DNA from: 66-474 sp035249175
GTDB lineage: Bacteria > Pseudomonadota > Gammaproteobacteria > Xanthomonadales > Rhodanobacteraceae
NCBI GenBank assembly: GCA_035249175.1
Contig: DATFGT010000070.1
Location: 1 to 48,465 of the forward strand
Direction: 5' to 3'
Length of the DNA: 48,465 nt
Under the pieces are notes generated by a model, which was not told where the DNA came from, did no database searches, and worked only from the letters and a program-made list of their open reading frames with translations. The translations under genes were made by a program, and so were the position numbers. Within the stretch, counting starts at the first letter, position 1, and the number at the start of each line of letters is the position of its first letter. Below are positions 1 through 8,400 of this stretch, one piece after another.

Positions 1-53
1 ATGGCTTGCGGGGCGGACCCCCGTCGTGCACAGTGGCGCCGGCCGGCGACCAT

Positions 54-69
54 TGGCGCGGATATTGCA
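54..69 (+). promoter_or_regulatory. Candidate sigma-54 (-24/-12) promoter of pilT
   Basis: The sequence TGGCGCGGATATTGCA matches the RpoN consensus TGGCACG-N4-TTGCW with one mismatch (A to G at the fifth base). The invariant GG (55-56) and GC (67-68) are exactly 12 bp apart. Transcription would start near 80, leaving a leader of about 29 nt that holds the GGGAGGGGGG ribosome-binding site before the ATG at 109. The match is seen directly; promoter activity is inferred. No activator-binding site can be assessed because the window starts just upstream. Confidence 0.55.
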
Positions 70-108
70 GCCATCGCAGACGGTTTTCGGGTTTCGGGAG
101 GGGGGTTC

Positions 109-1146
109 ATGGACATCGCGGAATTGCTGGCCTTTTCAGTCAAGAACAAGGCCTCGGACCTGCACCTGTCGGCCGGCCTGCCGCCGATGATCCGCGTGGA
201 CGGCGACATCCGCCGCATCAACCTGCCGGCGCTGGAACACAAGCAGGTGCATGCGCTGGTGTACGACATCATGTCGGACAAGCAGCGTCGCGACTACGAA
301 GAATTCCTGGAAGTCGACTTTTCGTTCGAGATCCCCGGCCTCGCGCGTTTCCGCGTCAACGCCTTCAACCAGAACCGCGGCGCAGGCGCAGTATTCCGCA
401 CCATTCCCGCCGAGGTCTGGACGCTGGAGGATCTCGGCACGCCCAAGGTATTCAAGGATCTGATCGACCAGCCGCAAGGGCTGATCCTGGTGACCGGCCC
501 GACCGGCTCGGGCAAATCGACCACACTGGCTGCGATGGTCGATCACGTCAACAAGAACCACTACGGGCACATCCTCTCCATCGAGGATCCCATTGAATTC
601 GTGCACACCGCGCAAAAGTGCGTGATCAACCAGCGCGAAGTGCACCGCGACACCCTCGGCTTCAACGAGGCGCTGCGCTCGGCGTTGCGCGAAGACCCGG
701 ATTACATCCTGGTCGGCGAAATGCGCGACATCGAGACCATCCGCCTCGCCTTGACGGCGGCGGAAACCGGACACCTGGTGTTCGCGACCCTGCACACCAA
801 CTCAGCCGCCAAGACCATCGACCGCATCATCGATGTGTTTCCCGCAGGCGAAAAGGCGATGGTGCGCTCGATGCTTTCGGAATCGCTGCGCGCCGTGATC
901 ACCCAGACGCTTCTGAAGAAGGTGGGCGGTGGACGCACGCCGGCGTGGGAGATCATGGTCGGCATTCCGGCCATCCGAAACCTGATCCGCGAGGACAAGG
1001 TGGCGCAGATGTATTCGTCCATCCAGACCGGCCAGCAGTTCGGCATGCAGACCATGGACCAGTGTCTGCAGGACCTGGTGCGGCGCGGCCTGGTGACACG
1101 CCAGGATGCGCTCGCGCGTGCCAAGGTGAAAGAAACATTTAAATGA
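109..1146 (+). CDS. pilT: Type IV pilus retraction ATPase PilT
   Basis: Hexameric cytoplasmic ATPase that powers pilus depolymerisation and twitching. The frame is open from base 1, but the start at 109 follows GGGAGGGGGG and gives 345 aa, the normal PilT length; the extra N-terminal 36 codons look non-coding. The Walker A motif GPTGSGKST places its lysine at residue 136, the same number as in Pseudomonas PilT. Also visible are an Asp box, a Walker B region (ILVGEMRD), a His box (HLVFATLHT) and the PilT-specific signature AIRNLIRE, which distinguishes it from PilU and PilB. pilU follows 94 bp downstream on the same strand. A sigma-54-like element lies just upstream. Confidence 0.97.
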   Translation: MDIAELLAFSVKNKASDLHLSAGLPPMIRVDGDIRRINLPALEHKQVHALVYDIMSDKQRRDYEEFLEVDFSFEIPGLARFRVNAFNQNRGAGAVFRTIPAEVWTLEDLGTPKVFKDLIDQPQGLILVTGPTGSGKSTTLAAMVDHVNKNHYGHILSIEDPIEFVHTAQKCVINQREVHRDTLGFNEALRSALREDPDYILVGEMRDIETIRLALTAAETGHLVFATLHTNSAAKTIDRIIDVFPAGEKAMVRSMLSESLRAVITQTLLKKVGGGRTPAWEIMVGIPAIRNLIREDKVAQMYSSIQTGQQFGMQTMDQCLQDLVRRGLVTRQDALARAKVKETFK

Positions 1147-1240
1147 GTGCAGGATGCATCCACCCCGTGCAGGCCCTGGGTGGCGTTGACACGGGGTCCA
1201 GTTCAAAGCCGCGAGATCCGTTGATCTCGGGAGAGAATCC

Positions 1241-2389
1241 ATGAGCGCAGTCGATTTCTCATCCTTCCTCAAGCTGATGGTGCACAAGAAGGCGTCGGAC
1301 CTTTTCATCACGGCCGGTGTCGCGCCGTCGATCAAGGTCAACGGCCGCATCGTGCCGATCACCCAGACGCCGCTGTCCGCGCAGGATGCGCGCGACATGG
1401 TGCTGAACGTGATGAACCCGCAGCAGCGCGAGGAATTCGAAAAGACCCACGAATGCCAGTTCGCGATCGGCGTCGCCGGGGTCGGCCGATTCCGCGTCTC
1501 GTGTTTCTACCAGCGCAACTGCGTCGGCATGGTGTTGCGGCGGATCGAGGCCAAGATTCCGACCATCGAGGAGCTGAACCTGCTGCCGATCGTCAAGCAA
1601 CTGGCAATGACCAAGCGCGGCATCGTGATTTTCGTGGGTGCCACCGGCGCGGGCAAATCGACTTCGCTGGCTTCGATCGTTGGCTATCGCAACCAGAACT
1701 CGACCGGCCACATCATCACGATCGAGGATCCCATCGAGTACGTGCACAAGCACGAGGGCTGCATCATCACCCAGCGCGAACTCGGGATCGACACCGACAG
1801 TTGGGAAAACGCGCTGAAGAACACGTTGCGCCAGGCGCCCGACGTGATCCTGATCGGCGAGGTGCGTACACGCGAGACCATGGAATACGCGATCCACTTT
1901 TCCGAAACCGGCCACTTGGTGCTGTGCACCCTGCACGCCAACAACGCCAATCAGGCGCTGGAACGCATCGTTCACTTCTTCCCCGAAGACGTACGCGAAC
2001 AGCTCTACATGGATCTTTCATTGAATCTGAAGGGCGTCGTCGCACAGCAGTTGATCCCCACCCCCGACGGCAAGGGCCGCCGCGTGGCGATGGAAGTGAT
2101 GCTGGGTACGCCGTTGGTGCAGGACTACATCCGCAAGGGCGAGATCCACAAGATCAAGGACGTGATGAAGCAGTCCGCGAATCTCGGCATGTGCACGTTC
2201 GACCAGAACCTGGTCGAGCTGTACCATGCCGGCCACATCAGCTATGAGGATGCGCTGCGCTACGCCGATTCCGCCAACGAAGTGCGCCTTGCGATCAAGC
2301 TGGCGCAGGGCGGCGACGCGCATTCGTTGTCGCAGGGTCTTGGTGATGTGGAACTTGTCGAAACGGCCGAAAAAGGACACCGCTTGTAA
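1241..2389 (+). CDS. pilU: Type IV pilus accessory retraction ATPase PilU
   Basis: PilT paralogue that assists retraction under load. It has 382 aa. Walker A is GATGAGKST with the lysine at residue 139, followed by a Walker B region ending LIGEVRTRET and a His box (HLVLCTLHANNAN). The AIRNLIRE signature of PilT is replaced by VQDYIRKGEI, and the C-terminal extension after the ATPase core is typical of PilU. The ATG follows GGGAGAG at about 1228-1234. Just before this Shine-Dalgarno is a hairpin of 7 bp with a 4-nt loop (1212-1229) that could modulate initiation. The gene is probably co-transcribed with pilT and ends at a strong terminator. Confidence 0.95.
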   Translation: MSAVDFSSFLKLMVHKKASDLFITAGVAPSIKVNGRIVPITQTPLSAQDARDMVLNVMNPQQREEFEKTHECQFAIGVAGVGRFRVSCFYQRNCVGMVLRRIEAKIPTIEELNLLPIVKQLAMTKRGIVIFVGATGAGKSTSLASIVGYRNQNSTGHIITIEDPIEYVHKHEGCIITQRELGIDTDSWENALKNTLRQAPDVILIGEVRTRETMEYAIHFSETGHLVLCTLHANNANQALERIVHFFPEDVREQLYMDLSLNLKGVVAQQLIPTPDGKGRRVAMEVMLGTPLVQDYIRKGEIHKIKDVMKQSANLGMCTFDQNLVELYHAGHISYEDALRYADSANEVRLAIKLAQGGDAHSLSQGLGDVELVETAEKGHRL

Positions 2390-2408
2390 ATCATGGGCGC
2401 AACTGAGC

Positions 2409-2449
2409 ACCAACAAAAACCCGGGCGATTGGCCCGGGTTTTTGTTGGT
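2409..2449. terminator. Bidirectional intrinsic terminator between pilU and the lipoprotein gene
   Basis: The left arm 2409-2426 and right arm 2432-2449 are perfect 18-bp reverse complements around a 5-nt loop. The inner 7 bp are GC only (CCCGGGC/GCCCGGG) and are flanked by five A on the left and five T on the right, so the structure works as a terminator in both directions. It lies between convergent genes ending at 2389 (+) and 2482 (-). Confidence 0.93.
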
Positions 2450-2481
2450 GGTGAAACCCTGGAATACGTCGGCATCGAGGC

Positions 2482-4161
2482 TCAGCGATGCTTCACGTCC
2501 GTTTCAAAATGCAGGCCCTTGTCGTCCAGCTTCACGTCGAGGTCGCCGGATTCGACCATCTTGCTCATCTGGGTGAACAACGCGACCTGCTGTTGGACCT
2601 GTGCCTGGCTTGCCGCGGGCGCCATCGCGGCGAAACGGCCCATCCAACTGCCGAGCAATTGATACATCTTGCCGTCGAAGTGCATCCGCAGCAGCTTGTC
2701 GCCGCTGCCCGCGGAAGCGCCCAACGTGCCGCCGAGCTTCGCGTTCTCGCCGTCACCGATACCCACCGCAAGCGCATCCGAATTGGCCGCGATCCAGCCC
2801 TGGTTGCTGCCGCCCAGCATCGCCTGCAACCGTGGCGGCAGGTCGAACGCCACCGGTTTGCCGTCGGTAGGGATGGTCTTCAACGCGAACTGCGGCATGG
2901 TCTGCTGGATCTTCTGTACCAGTTCGGTCGGATTGGAACTGGCGACCAGCACGCGTCCGGCGATCTGCGGGCCGATGTCCCATTTGTCGAGCACGATGCG
3001 AAAGCCCAGCAGTGATGCGGCTTCCGGCGGCATCTGCACGGGCGGGTTCGCGGCGGTTTTGGCGAAATTGTTGAGCGACTGCAGTGCGGGGCACTGGTAG
3101 GTCTTGGTGGCCGCCGCTTCCGCGCGCCCCTTGATGAAAGCCTGCCACTTCTGGAGCGGCAGGGCCATCACCATGTCGAACATGGAAGCATCCGACGATT
3201 CGTCCATTCCCGACACCGGTTGCTTCAGCGCGGTCAGCGCGCCCAGCAGTGAGGACGACAACTTCACGTCCAGAGTGGCGTGCATTTCCTTGGCCGAGTA
3301 GGTCTGGAAACCCGCGCTGGCCAGTGGCACCTGGTTGGCGATGGACGCGAACTCGCTGGCGCAAGCCGGGTTGGCCAGCGTGCCGCCAATGTCTTTGGCG
3401 AATGCCTGGGTGACTGCATCCTTGCCGTCATACAGATTGGCGAAAAACCTAGGCAGGTCGACATAACCCGAGCCGTAATCGCTGTAGCCGTGCTGGCTGT
3501 CGATGCCGGCCAGACGGTCGGAGGCGTTGCTGGCAGGTTTGGTCAGGCCGAGCAACTGCTTCAGCATCTCGGGCATAGCGTTGAGGGGCGCAACGGCAGC
3601 GACAAGCTGATTGCCTTCGATGGCCACGAGGAGGTGCATCTTGGCATCGCTGCCGCCGAGCACCCAGTAGGTTTGCTGGTCCAGCACGGCGGTCGGTGCC
3701 GTGATGCCGGCGCGTTTTTCCACGCGCGCCCAGAATGCCTTGAAGGCATCGGGCGAGGCCAGTTCGATCCGTGCCACCGGGACATCGCCGATGCCATAGA
3801 GCGCGTACAACGACGATTTCGAGAACCCGATCGTCTGCGCCAGCTCCTTGCTGGAATGCACGTTTGCGAGTTCGGTCTGGACGGCGTCGAGGATTTTCGC
3901 GACGTCGGGATTCTTCTGGCCGACCACTTCTGCCATTTTGCCGAGTTGCTGGATGCGCGCCGCCATCACCGCATCATTGGCTTGTCCCCAGGCTTCGGCA
4001 ACATCCTCCGGGGTGCCCTTGAAATTGGCGAACAGGTACGGTGTGTCGGCGGGCGCAAACGTGATCGGCGCGTTGGAAGCGACGTGCTTGCCGCAGCCCG
4101 CCAGCGCGAGAACTGAGACGCAGGCAGCCGCAAGGACTGCGTGACGCAGGACTGGACGCAT
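2482..4161 (-). CDS. Uncharacterised lipoprotein, 559 aa
   Basis: I do not recognise the family. The start at 4161 gives an N-terminus with basic residues, a hydrophobic segment and the lipobox LALAGC (Cys23, followed by Gly), indicating a lipid-anchored envelope protein; +2 Gly rather than Asp would favour outer-membrane sorting. An open frame extends upstream to 4347 but runs over the pyrB coding region. The mature part has no transmembrane helix. It includes an early segment with a YLFANFKGTPE motif, a middle stretch beginning DSQHGYSDYGSGYVDLPRF, and a C-terminal region rich in Gly, Ala and Gln. The gene starts 33 bp after pyrB and is the last cistron of the leftward operon, ending at the shared terminator. 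Its presence at the end of a pyrimidine/glutathione operon gives no clear functional hint. Confidence 0.75.
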   Translation of the reverse strand: MRPVLRHAVLAAACVSVLALAGCGKHVASNAPITFAPADTPYLFANFKGTPEDVAEAWGQANDAVMAARIQQLGKMAEVVGQKNPDVAKILDAVQTELANVHSSKELAQTIGFSKSSLYALYGIGDVPVARIELASPDAFKAFWARVEKRAGITAPTAVLDQQTYWVLGGSDAKMHLLVAIEGNQLVAAVAPLNAMPEMLKQLLGLTKPASNASDRLAGIDSQHGYSDYGSGYVDLPRFFANLYDGKDAVTQAFAKDIGGTLANPACASEFASIANQVPLASAGFQTYSAKEMHATLDVKLSSSLLGALTALKQPVSGMDESSDASMFDMVMALPLQKWQAFIKGRAEAAATKTYQCPALQSLNNFAKTAANPPVQMPPEAASLLGFRIVLDKWDIGPQIAGRVLVASSNPTELVQKIQQTMPQFALKTIPTDGKPVAFDLPPRLQAMLGGSNQGWIAANSDALAVGIGDGENAKLGGTLGASAGSGDKLLRMHFDGKMYQLLGSWMGRFAAMAPAASQAQVQQQVALFTQMSKMVESGDLDVKLDDKGLHFETDVKHR

Positions 4162-4193
4162 GGCTTTTCCTTGTTCCCCGAGGTAGCGGCCGA

Positions 4194-5111
4194 TTATGCC
4201 GGCGTCGCGAGCAGTTCCGCCAGCACCGCCATGCGCGTCACCACACCGTTCGCAACCTGGTCCAGGATTCGCGATTGCGGGCCATCGGCGACTTCGGGCG
4301 CGATCTCGATGCCGCGGTTGATGGGGCCCGGGTGCAGCACCTGGCAATCCGGTCTGGCCAAGGCGAGGCGGCGCATATCCAGCCCGTAATGCGCGTGGTA
4401 GTCGGCCGCGTCCGGAAGCTGTGCGTCGGCCATGCGTTCCTTCTGGATGCGCAGCATGATCACCACGTCGGCGCCATCGAGCGCCGCGTCGAAATCTTCC
4501 GTTGTCCCGCAGCCGGGGAATTCCCGCAGTGATTCAGGCAACATGGCGCGTGGTGCACACAGCTGGATCGCACCGGCGCCCAGTGCGTGCAGAGCCTGTG
4601 CATCGGAACGTGCAACCCGGGAATGTCGGATGTCGCCGCAGATCACGATGCGCAGGTTCTCGAAATCCGTCCGGCGCTGCCGGATGGTCAGCGCATCCAG
4701 CAAACCTTGCGTCGGATGCGCGTGGGTACCGTCGCCGGCGTTGATCACCGCGACATCACTGCGGGCGTTCTGCGCGAGATACGCCGGCATGCCGTTCTCG
4801 TTGTGGCGCACTACCAGTGCGTCCATGCCCATCGCTTCCAGCGTGTGCAGCGTGTCCAGCAGGCTTTCGCCCTTGCTGGTGGAAGAGCGCGACAGGTCGA
4901 AATTGACGTAGTCCGCGCCCAGGCGCTTGGCGGCCAGCACGAACGAAGTGCGCGTGCGGGTGGAGGGTTCGAAGAACAGCGTCAGCACCGTGCGTCCGGC
5001 CAGCAGGTCGCGCGGCGCGCCTTTCGCGCGATAACGCTCGGCGCGATCGAGCAGGCGGGTGATCGCCGCGCAATCCATGTCTTGGAGGGTTAGGAGATGG
5101 TGCAGATGCAT
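4194..5111 (-). CDS. pyrB: Aspartate carbamoyltransferase catalytic subunit
   Basis: Catalyses carbamoyl phosphate + aspartate to N-carbamoylaspartate, the committed step of UMP synthesis. The carbamoyl-phosphate motif FEPSTRTRTSF is intact near the N-terminus, and the family signatures STSKGES (lysine loop), HPTQGLLDALTI and HPGPINRG are all present. The ATG at 5111 gives 305 aa and has GAAGG at a suitable distance; a longer form from a TTG at 5141 would overlap ruvX by 22 bp and looks less likely. No pyrI regulatory chain is next to it. It lies 8 bp after ruvX and 33 bp before the lipoprotein gene. Confidence 0.95.
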   Translation of the reverse strand: MHLHHLLTLQDMDCAAITRLLDRAERYRAKGAPRDLLAGRTVLTLFFEPSTRTRTSFVLAAKRLGADYVNFDLSRSSTSKGESLLDTLHTLEAMGMDALVVRHNENGMPAYLAQNARSDVAVINAGDGTHAHPTQGLLDALTIRQRRTDFENLRIVICGDIRHSRVARSDAQALHALGAGAIQLCAPRAMLPESLREFPGCGTTEDFDAALDGADVVIMLRIQKERMADAQLPDAADYHAHYGLDMRRLALARPDCQVLHPGPINRGIEIAPEVADGPQSRILDQVANGVVTRMAVLAELLATPA

Positions 5112-5119
5112 GGCCGCCT

Positions 5120-5542
5120 TCACGCAGTGTGCGTCAACCAACTCTCAAGGATAACGGTGGCGGCGATCGAATCGAGGTTTTCGGCGTCGCGGCGTCGCGC
5201 CGAACCCGCGGCACGTTGCGCGGCGAAGCGGCGTGCGGCTTCCTGCGAGGTGTGGCGTTCGTCGACCAGATGTACCGGCAGTCCGCTGCGCGCGCCCAGC
5301 GCGTCGGCAAACGCGCGCGCGCCGCGCGTGATCGCCTGTTCGCCGCCGTCCAGCGTCAACGGCAGGCCCACGACCAAGGCTTCGGGTTTCCATTCGGACA
5401 GCAATCCGTCGAGCCGGACCCAATCGGGTTGGCCCTTGTGCGAGAGCAGCGCCGTCAAGGGCCGCGCGGACTGGCTGATCCGATTGCCGCTGGCGACGCC
5501 GATCCTGCGTGCCCCGTAGTCGAACCCCAATACGCAGCTCAC
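5120..5542 (-). CDS. ruvX: YqgF/RuvX family pre-16S rRNA nuclease
   Basis: RNase H-like nuclease of 140 aa, implicated in 16S rRNA 5' maturation and earlier called a putative Holliday junction resolvase. The start motif LGFDYGARRIGVA carries the first catalytic Asp; GLPLTLDG, a VDERHTSQEA segment and a C-terminal ENLDSIAATVIL stretch with an acidic residue complete the family pattern. Its ATG overlaps the stop of yqgE by 4 bp, so the two are translationally coupled, as in many gammaproteobacteria. Confidence 0.93.
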   Translation of the reverse strand: MSCVLGFDYGARRIGVASGNRISQSARPLTALLSHKGQPDWVRLDGLLSEWKPEALVVGLPLTLDGGEQAITRGARAFADALGARSGLPVHLVDERHTSQEAARRFAAQRAAGSARRRDAENLDSIAATVILESWLTHTA

Positions 5543-6183
5543 GCTCTTCCTGAGTAGGACGTGAGATTGGCGGGATTGATCCCCACCAGCGCCACTGCGG
5601 CACCCCAGCGGTCATCCAGCGCGGTATCGAACAGGATGCGCTCGTCGGCCTGCACGGTGAGCCATGCGTTTTCACGCAATTCCTGTTCCAGTTGGCCCGC
5701 GCCCCAGCCGGCGTAACCCAGTGCCACCAGTACGCGTTCGGGGCCGTCGCCATCCGCCATTGCGGCGAGGATGTCCCGCGAGGTGGTGACGGTGAGGGTA
5801 TCGTTGACGTGGTAGCTCGAATCCCATTCGCGCTTGCCCGAGGCGTGCAGCACGAACCCGCGCTCGGGCTGCACGGGTCCGCCCACCAGCACCGGCGCGC
5901 CGGCGACTTCGGCGCGCTCGCACGGCATGTGCATCTGCTGCAGCACGTCGCCCAATTTGTAATCGGACAATCGATTCACCACCAGGCCCATCGCCCCCTC
6001 TTCGCTGTGCTGGCACACGAAGGTGATTCCGCGAGCGAAATTGGGGTCGCCCATGCCGGGCATGGCGATCAGGAAATGGCCGGTCAGCGAGGGCGAGGCT
6101 CCGGCGCCGGACGTTTGCGGCTTGCCGGAACGGGCGCCGCGTGATCGGCTGCTGCGTGACGAGGCGGCTGACATGATGCCCAT
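5539..6183 (-). CDS. yqgE: YqgE/AlgH family protein (UPF0301)
   Basis: Conserved cytoplasmic protein of unsettled function, linked to alginate regulation in Pseudomonas (AlgH). The core starts after a basic, low-complexity N-terminal tail of about 30 residues and shows family features: GHFLIAMPGMGDPNF, FVCQHSEEGAMGLVVNR, a GGPV motif and LGYAGWGAGQLE. ATG codons at 6183 and 6174 are both possible; the extended basic tail before the conserved domain is somewhat longer than usual. It overlaps ruvX by 4 bp and follows the TonB-like gene by 28 bp. Confidence 0.92.
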   Translation of the reverse strand: MGIMSAASSRSSRSRGARSGKPQTSGAGASPSLTGHFLIAMPGMGDPNFARGITFVCQHSEEGAMGLVVNRLSDYKLGDVLQQMHMPCERAEVAGAPVLVGGPVQPERGFVLHASGKREWDSSYHVNDTLTVTTSRDILAAMADGDGPERVLVALGYAGWGAGQLEQELRENAWLTVQADERILFDTALDDRWGAAVALVGINPANLTSYSGRA

Positions 6184-6211
6184 TGTACTGCCGCCCCGCG
6201 CAGCGTCCCTG

Positions 6212-7114
6212 TTAATCGGCGGCGCGCGTTTGAAGGTGGTTGCCAGGCAGGAACTGCCATGTGCGCGTGATCACGAGTTCGGTGACGCGGTGGCCGCTGG
6301 CATCCTTCTCGAACGGGATCGGTGGAAATGGCGCGGCCAGATGCACGATGCGGACGGCCGCGTCGTCCAGCACGCGATGTCCGGAGCTGTGGTTGACGGT
6401 GACGTCGCGCACGTGGCCGTCGGGCGCCAGCACCACGGTAAGGATCAGATCGCCGTGCAGATGGCGCAGGCGCGCCGCGTCGGGGTAGTTGAGGTTGCCG
6501 ATCCGCTCGATGCGGTGCACCCAGGCGACTTGATACGCGGCATAGGCGACGCTGCGGGTATTGGCGGAGATGTACTTGCGGCGCGGACGGCGCGCGTAGG
6601 CTTCCTGTTCATTGCGCACTTCCTGTGCCAGCCGCGCCATTTCCATCCGTTCGGGAACGGGGATGGAGGACACCTGCTGTTCGGGCTGCGGCTGGTCGCG
6701 GGTATTGTGTTCGCTGGTGACGCGGGCGTCCGCGCGTCCGGTGGTGGTGAGGATGTGCGGGCCGCTGGCGCTCTGTTGCGCGGGTGCGGCGGACATCATC
6801 GGCACCGGCGCGGCACCGGCCTGAGTGACCGGCAGCGGCCCCGAAACCGGTGCACCCGGTCGATGCGCCTTGTCGCTGTTGCCGCCGCCGGCATTGTTGG
6901 CTTGGGCCAGGAAATCCGCCTTGCTCGGCGTTTCGGCATTCGAGATGTTGATCAGGGTCACGTCCAGCGTCGGCAGGCTGGGCGCAGGTTTCGCAAAGTG
7001 GAAGCCGACGCCGAGGATCAAAATGGCGTGGACCATCAGCGAAAACAGCAGCGCGACGCCGATGCGGTCCGCGCCGCCGTTGCCGTGCGCCATTTGGACC
7101 ACTGCTGCATTCAA
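6212..7114 (-). CDS. TonB-family energy transducer
   Basis: Inner-membrane-anchored periplasmic protein of 300 aa that presumably transmits proton-motive force to an outer-membrane partner. One N-terminal transmembrane helix (VALLFSLMVHAILILGVGF) retains the Ser-x3-His pair typical of TonB anchors. It is followed by a Pro/Ala/Gln-rich spacer and a C-terminal TonB domain (from about residue 205: YPDAARLRHLHGDLILTVVL, then DGHVRDVTV and FPPIP). No exbB or exbD is adjacent. Its start overlaps the gshB stop by 4 bp; an alternative ATG at 7093 is possible. This TonB-like gene between gshB and yqgE is typical of Xanthomonadales, and its receptor partner is unknown. Confidence 0.88.
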   Translation of the reverse strand: MNAAVVQMAHGNGGADRIGVALLFSLMVHAILILGVGFHFAKPAPSLPTLDVTLINISNAETPSKADFLAQANNAGGGNSDKAHRPGAPVSGPLPVTQAGAAPVPMMSAAPAQQSASGPHILTTTGRADARVTSEHNTRDQPQPEQQVSSIPVPERMEMARLAQEVRNEQEAYARRPRRKYISANTRSVAYAAYQVAWVHRIERIGNLNYPDAARLRHLHGDLILTVVLAPDGHVRDVTVNHSSGHRVLDDAAVRIVHLAAPFPPIPFEKDASGHRVTELVITRTWQFLPGNHLQTRAAD

Positions 7115-8091
7115 GCGATCGCACCCCGAATTTCGCCTTGCTGTGTCCCGATGCTTTCAATCGCATCGAACACCTCGCGGGCGATGTTCAACCCGAATTG
7201 TGCGTCCAGTTCGCGCGCGCAGGTGGGCGAGGTGACGTTGACTTCGGTGAGGTAATCGCCGATCACGTCCAGCCCGGCGAACAGGATGCCACGCCGTGCC
7301 AGTTCCGGGCCCACTTCGGCAGCGATCCAGCGATCGCGCTCGGAAAGCGGTTGGCCCACACCACGGCCGCCCGCCGCAAGGTTGCCTCGGAAATCGGTGC
7401 CTTGCGGGATGCGCGCCAGCGCGTAAGGCACGGGCTCGCCGTCCACCATCAGGATGCGCTTGTCGCCCTTGCTGATTTCGGGGATGAACTTCTGCGCCAT
7501 TACGAAGCGGCGGTCGTCGCTCGCCAAGGTTTCCAGGATCGAGTTGAGGTTGGGATCGTCGCCTCGTGATCTGAAGATGCCGCGGCCTCCCATCCCGTCC
7601 AGTGGTTTCAGCACCACCTCGCCGTGCTCTCGCGCGAAACGCCGAAGTTCCCCGCGGTCGCGCGCGACGAGCGCCGGCGCGCAGCATTGCGGAAACCATT
7701 GCGCCGCCAGCTTTTCATTGAAGTCACGCAATGCCTGTGGATTGTTGACGACGCGCACGCCTGCGCGCGCGGCGAGATCGAGCACCAGCGTGTCGTACAG
7801 GAATTGGGCATCGAACGGCGGATCCTTGCGCGCCAGCACGATGTCGATGCCGTCCGCCAGCGGCTGCCAACGCGCTTCGCCCAACGCAAACCAGTCAGTG
7901 GTGGTGTCGCGGACTTCCAGCGGTGCCAGCCGCGCCCAGGCCGTGCCGTCGCGCACGGCCATGTCGCCTTGCAACATGTAGCGCAATGCGTGGCCGCGTC
8001 GTTGTGCTTCCAGCAGCAGGGCGAGGGTGGTGTCTTTTTCGGGATGGATCGTGCCGATGGGATCCATCAGCACCGCAACGGTGAGATTCAT
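7111..8091 (-). CDS. gshB: Glutathione synthetase
   Basis: ATP-grasp ligase joining gamma-glutamylcysteine and glycine. It has 326 aa, the usual length. Seen are the N-terminal MDPIGTIHPEKDTT motif, the ATP-grasp segment VLKPLDGMGGRGIF, the QKFIPEISKGDKRILMVDG stretch and a C-terminal GLDVIGDYLTEVNVTSPT with metal ligands Asp and Asn. It is the first gene of the leftward six-gene operon, whose promoter must lie in 8092-8400, shared divergently with pilG. Confidence 0.96.
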   Translation of the reverse strand: MNLTVAVLMDPIGTIHPEKDTTLALLLEAQRRGHALRYMLQGDMAVRDGTAWARLAPLEVRDTTTDWFALGEARWQPLADGIDIVLARKDPPFDAQFLYDTLVLDLAARAGVRVVNNPQALRDFNEKLAAQWFPQCCAPALVARDRGELRRFAREHGEVVLKPLDGMGGRGIFRSRGDDPNLNSILETLASDDRRFVMAQKFIPEISKGDKRILMVDGEPVPYALARIPQGTDFRGNLAAGGRGVGQPLSERDRWIAAEVGPELARRGILFAGLDVIGDYLTEVNVTSPTCARELDAQFGLNIAREVFDAIESIGTQQGEIRGAIA

Positions 8092-8316
8092 GGGCTCATA
8101 TTACCGGCCGGGACTCCATGCCCCGCCAAGGACGGACCGACCGTTGGGAGCAACGGTGGGTCGATTATGGAAGAGCGGGCTTGTGAGGTGGAGCGCAAAT
8201 CGTCTCCTTCGAACAGGTTCCTCTTGGTGTATCTTGGCACAGCGGCCGGCTTTGCCTCAGGAAGGCATCCGGATTCGTCTGCAGGGGGACGAATCGCAGG
8301 GACCACGTGGGCTCGG

Positions 8317-8332
8317 TGTGACGGCCGTCACA
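8317..8332. promoter_or_regulatory. Perfect CRP/Clp/Vfr-type operator upstream of pilG
   Basis: TGTGACGGCCGTCACA is a perfect 16-bp palindrome matching the CRP-family consensus TGTGA-N6-TCACA in both half-sites. It lies in the 309-bp divergent region between gshB and pilG, centred 14 bp before the first conserved G of the sigma-54-like element and about 76 bp before the pilG start codon. In Xanthomonads the CRP homologue Clp, and in Pseudomonas Vfr, regulate type IV pili, so the location is plausible. The rest of the intergenic region shows no convincing sigma-70 promoter. Confidence 0.75.
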
Positions 8333-8345
8333 GTGAATTGCGGTG

Positions 8346-8361
8346 TGGCATCCATGTTGCA
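8346..8361 (+). promoter_or_regulatory. Candidate sigma-54 promoter of pilG
   Basis: TGGCATCCATGTTGCA has the invariant GG (8347-8348) and GC (8359-8360) 12 bp apart, with the full TGGCA and TTGCA blocks. The start would fall near 8372, giving a leader of about 29 nt before the GTG at 8401, similar to the arrangement at pilT. The sequence match is direct; function is inferred. Confidence 0.5.
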
Positions 8362-8400
8362 TGGAGTCTCACCGCCTCCCGAAGAGGTGGAACCCTGACC

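Noticed and set aside
1..108. N-terminal extension of PilT by 36 codons
   Set aside because: The extension contains a sigma-54-like promoter and the ribosome-binding site, and the start at 109 gives the family length and Walker lysine at residue 136.
8092..8110. TAATAT just before the gshB start as a -10 box
   Set aside because: It would leave a very short leader, and the only TTG-type -35 is 20 bp away; the gshB promoter remains unassigned.
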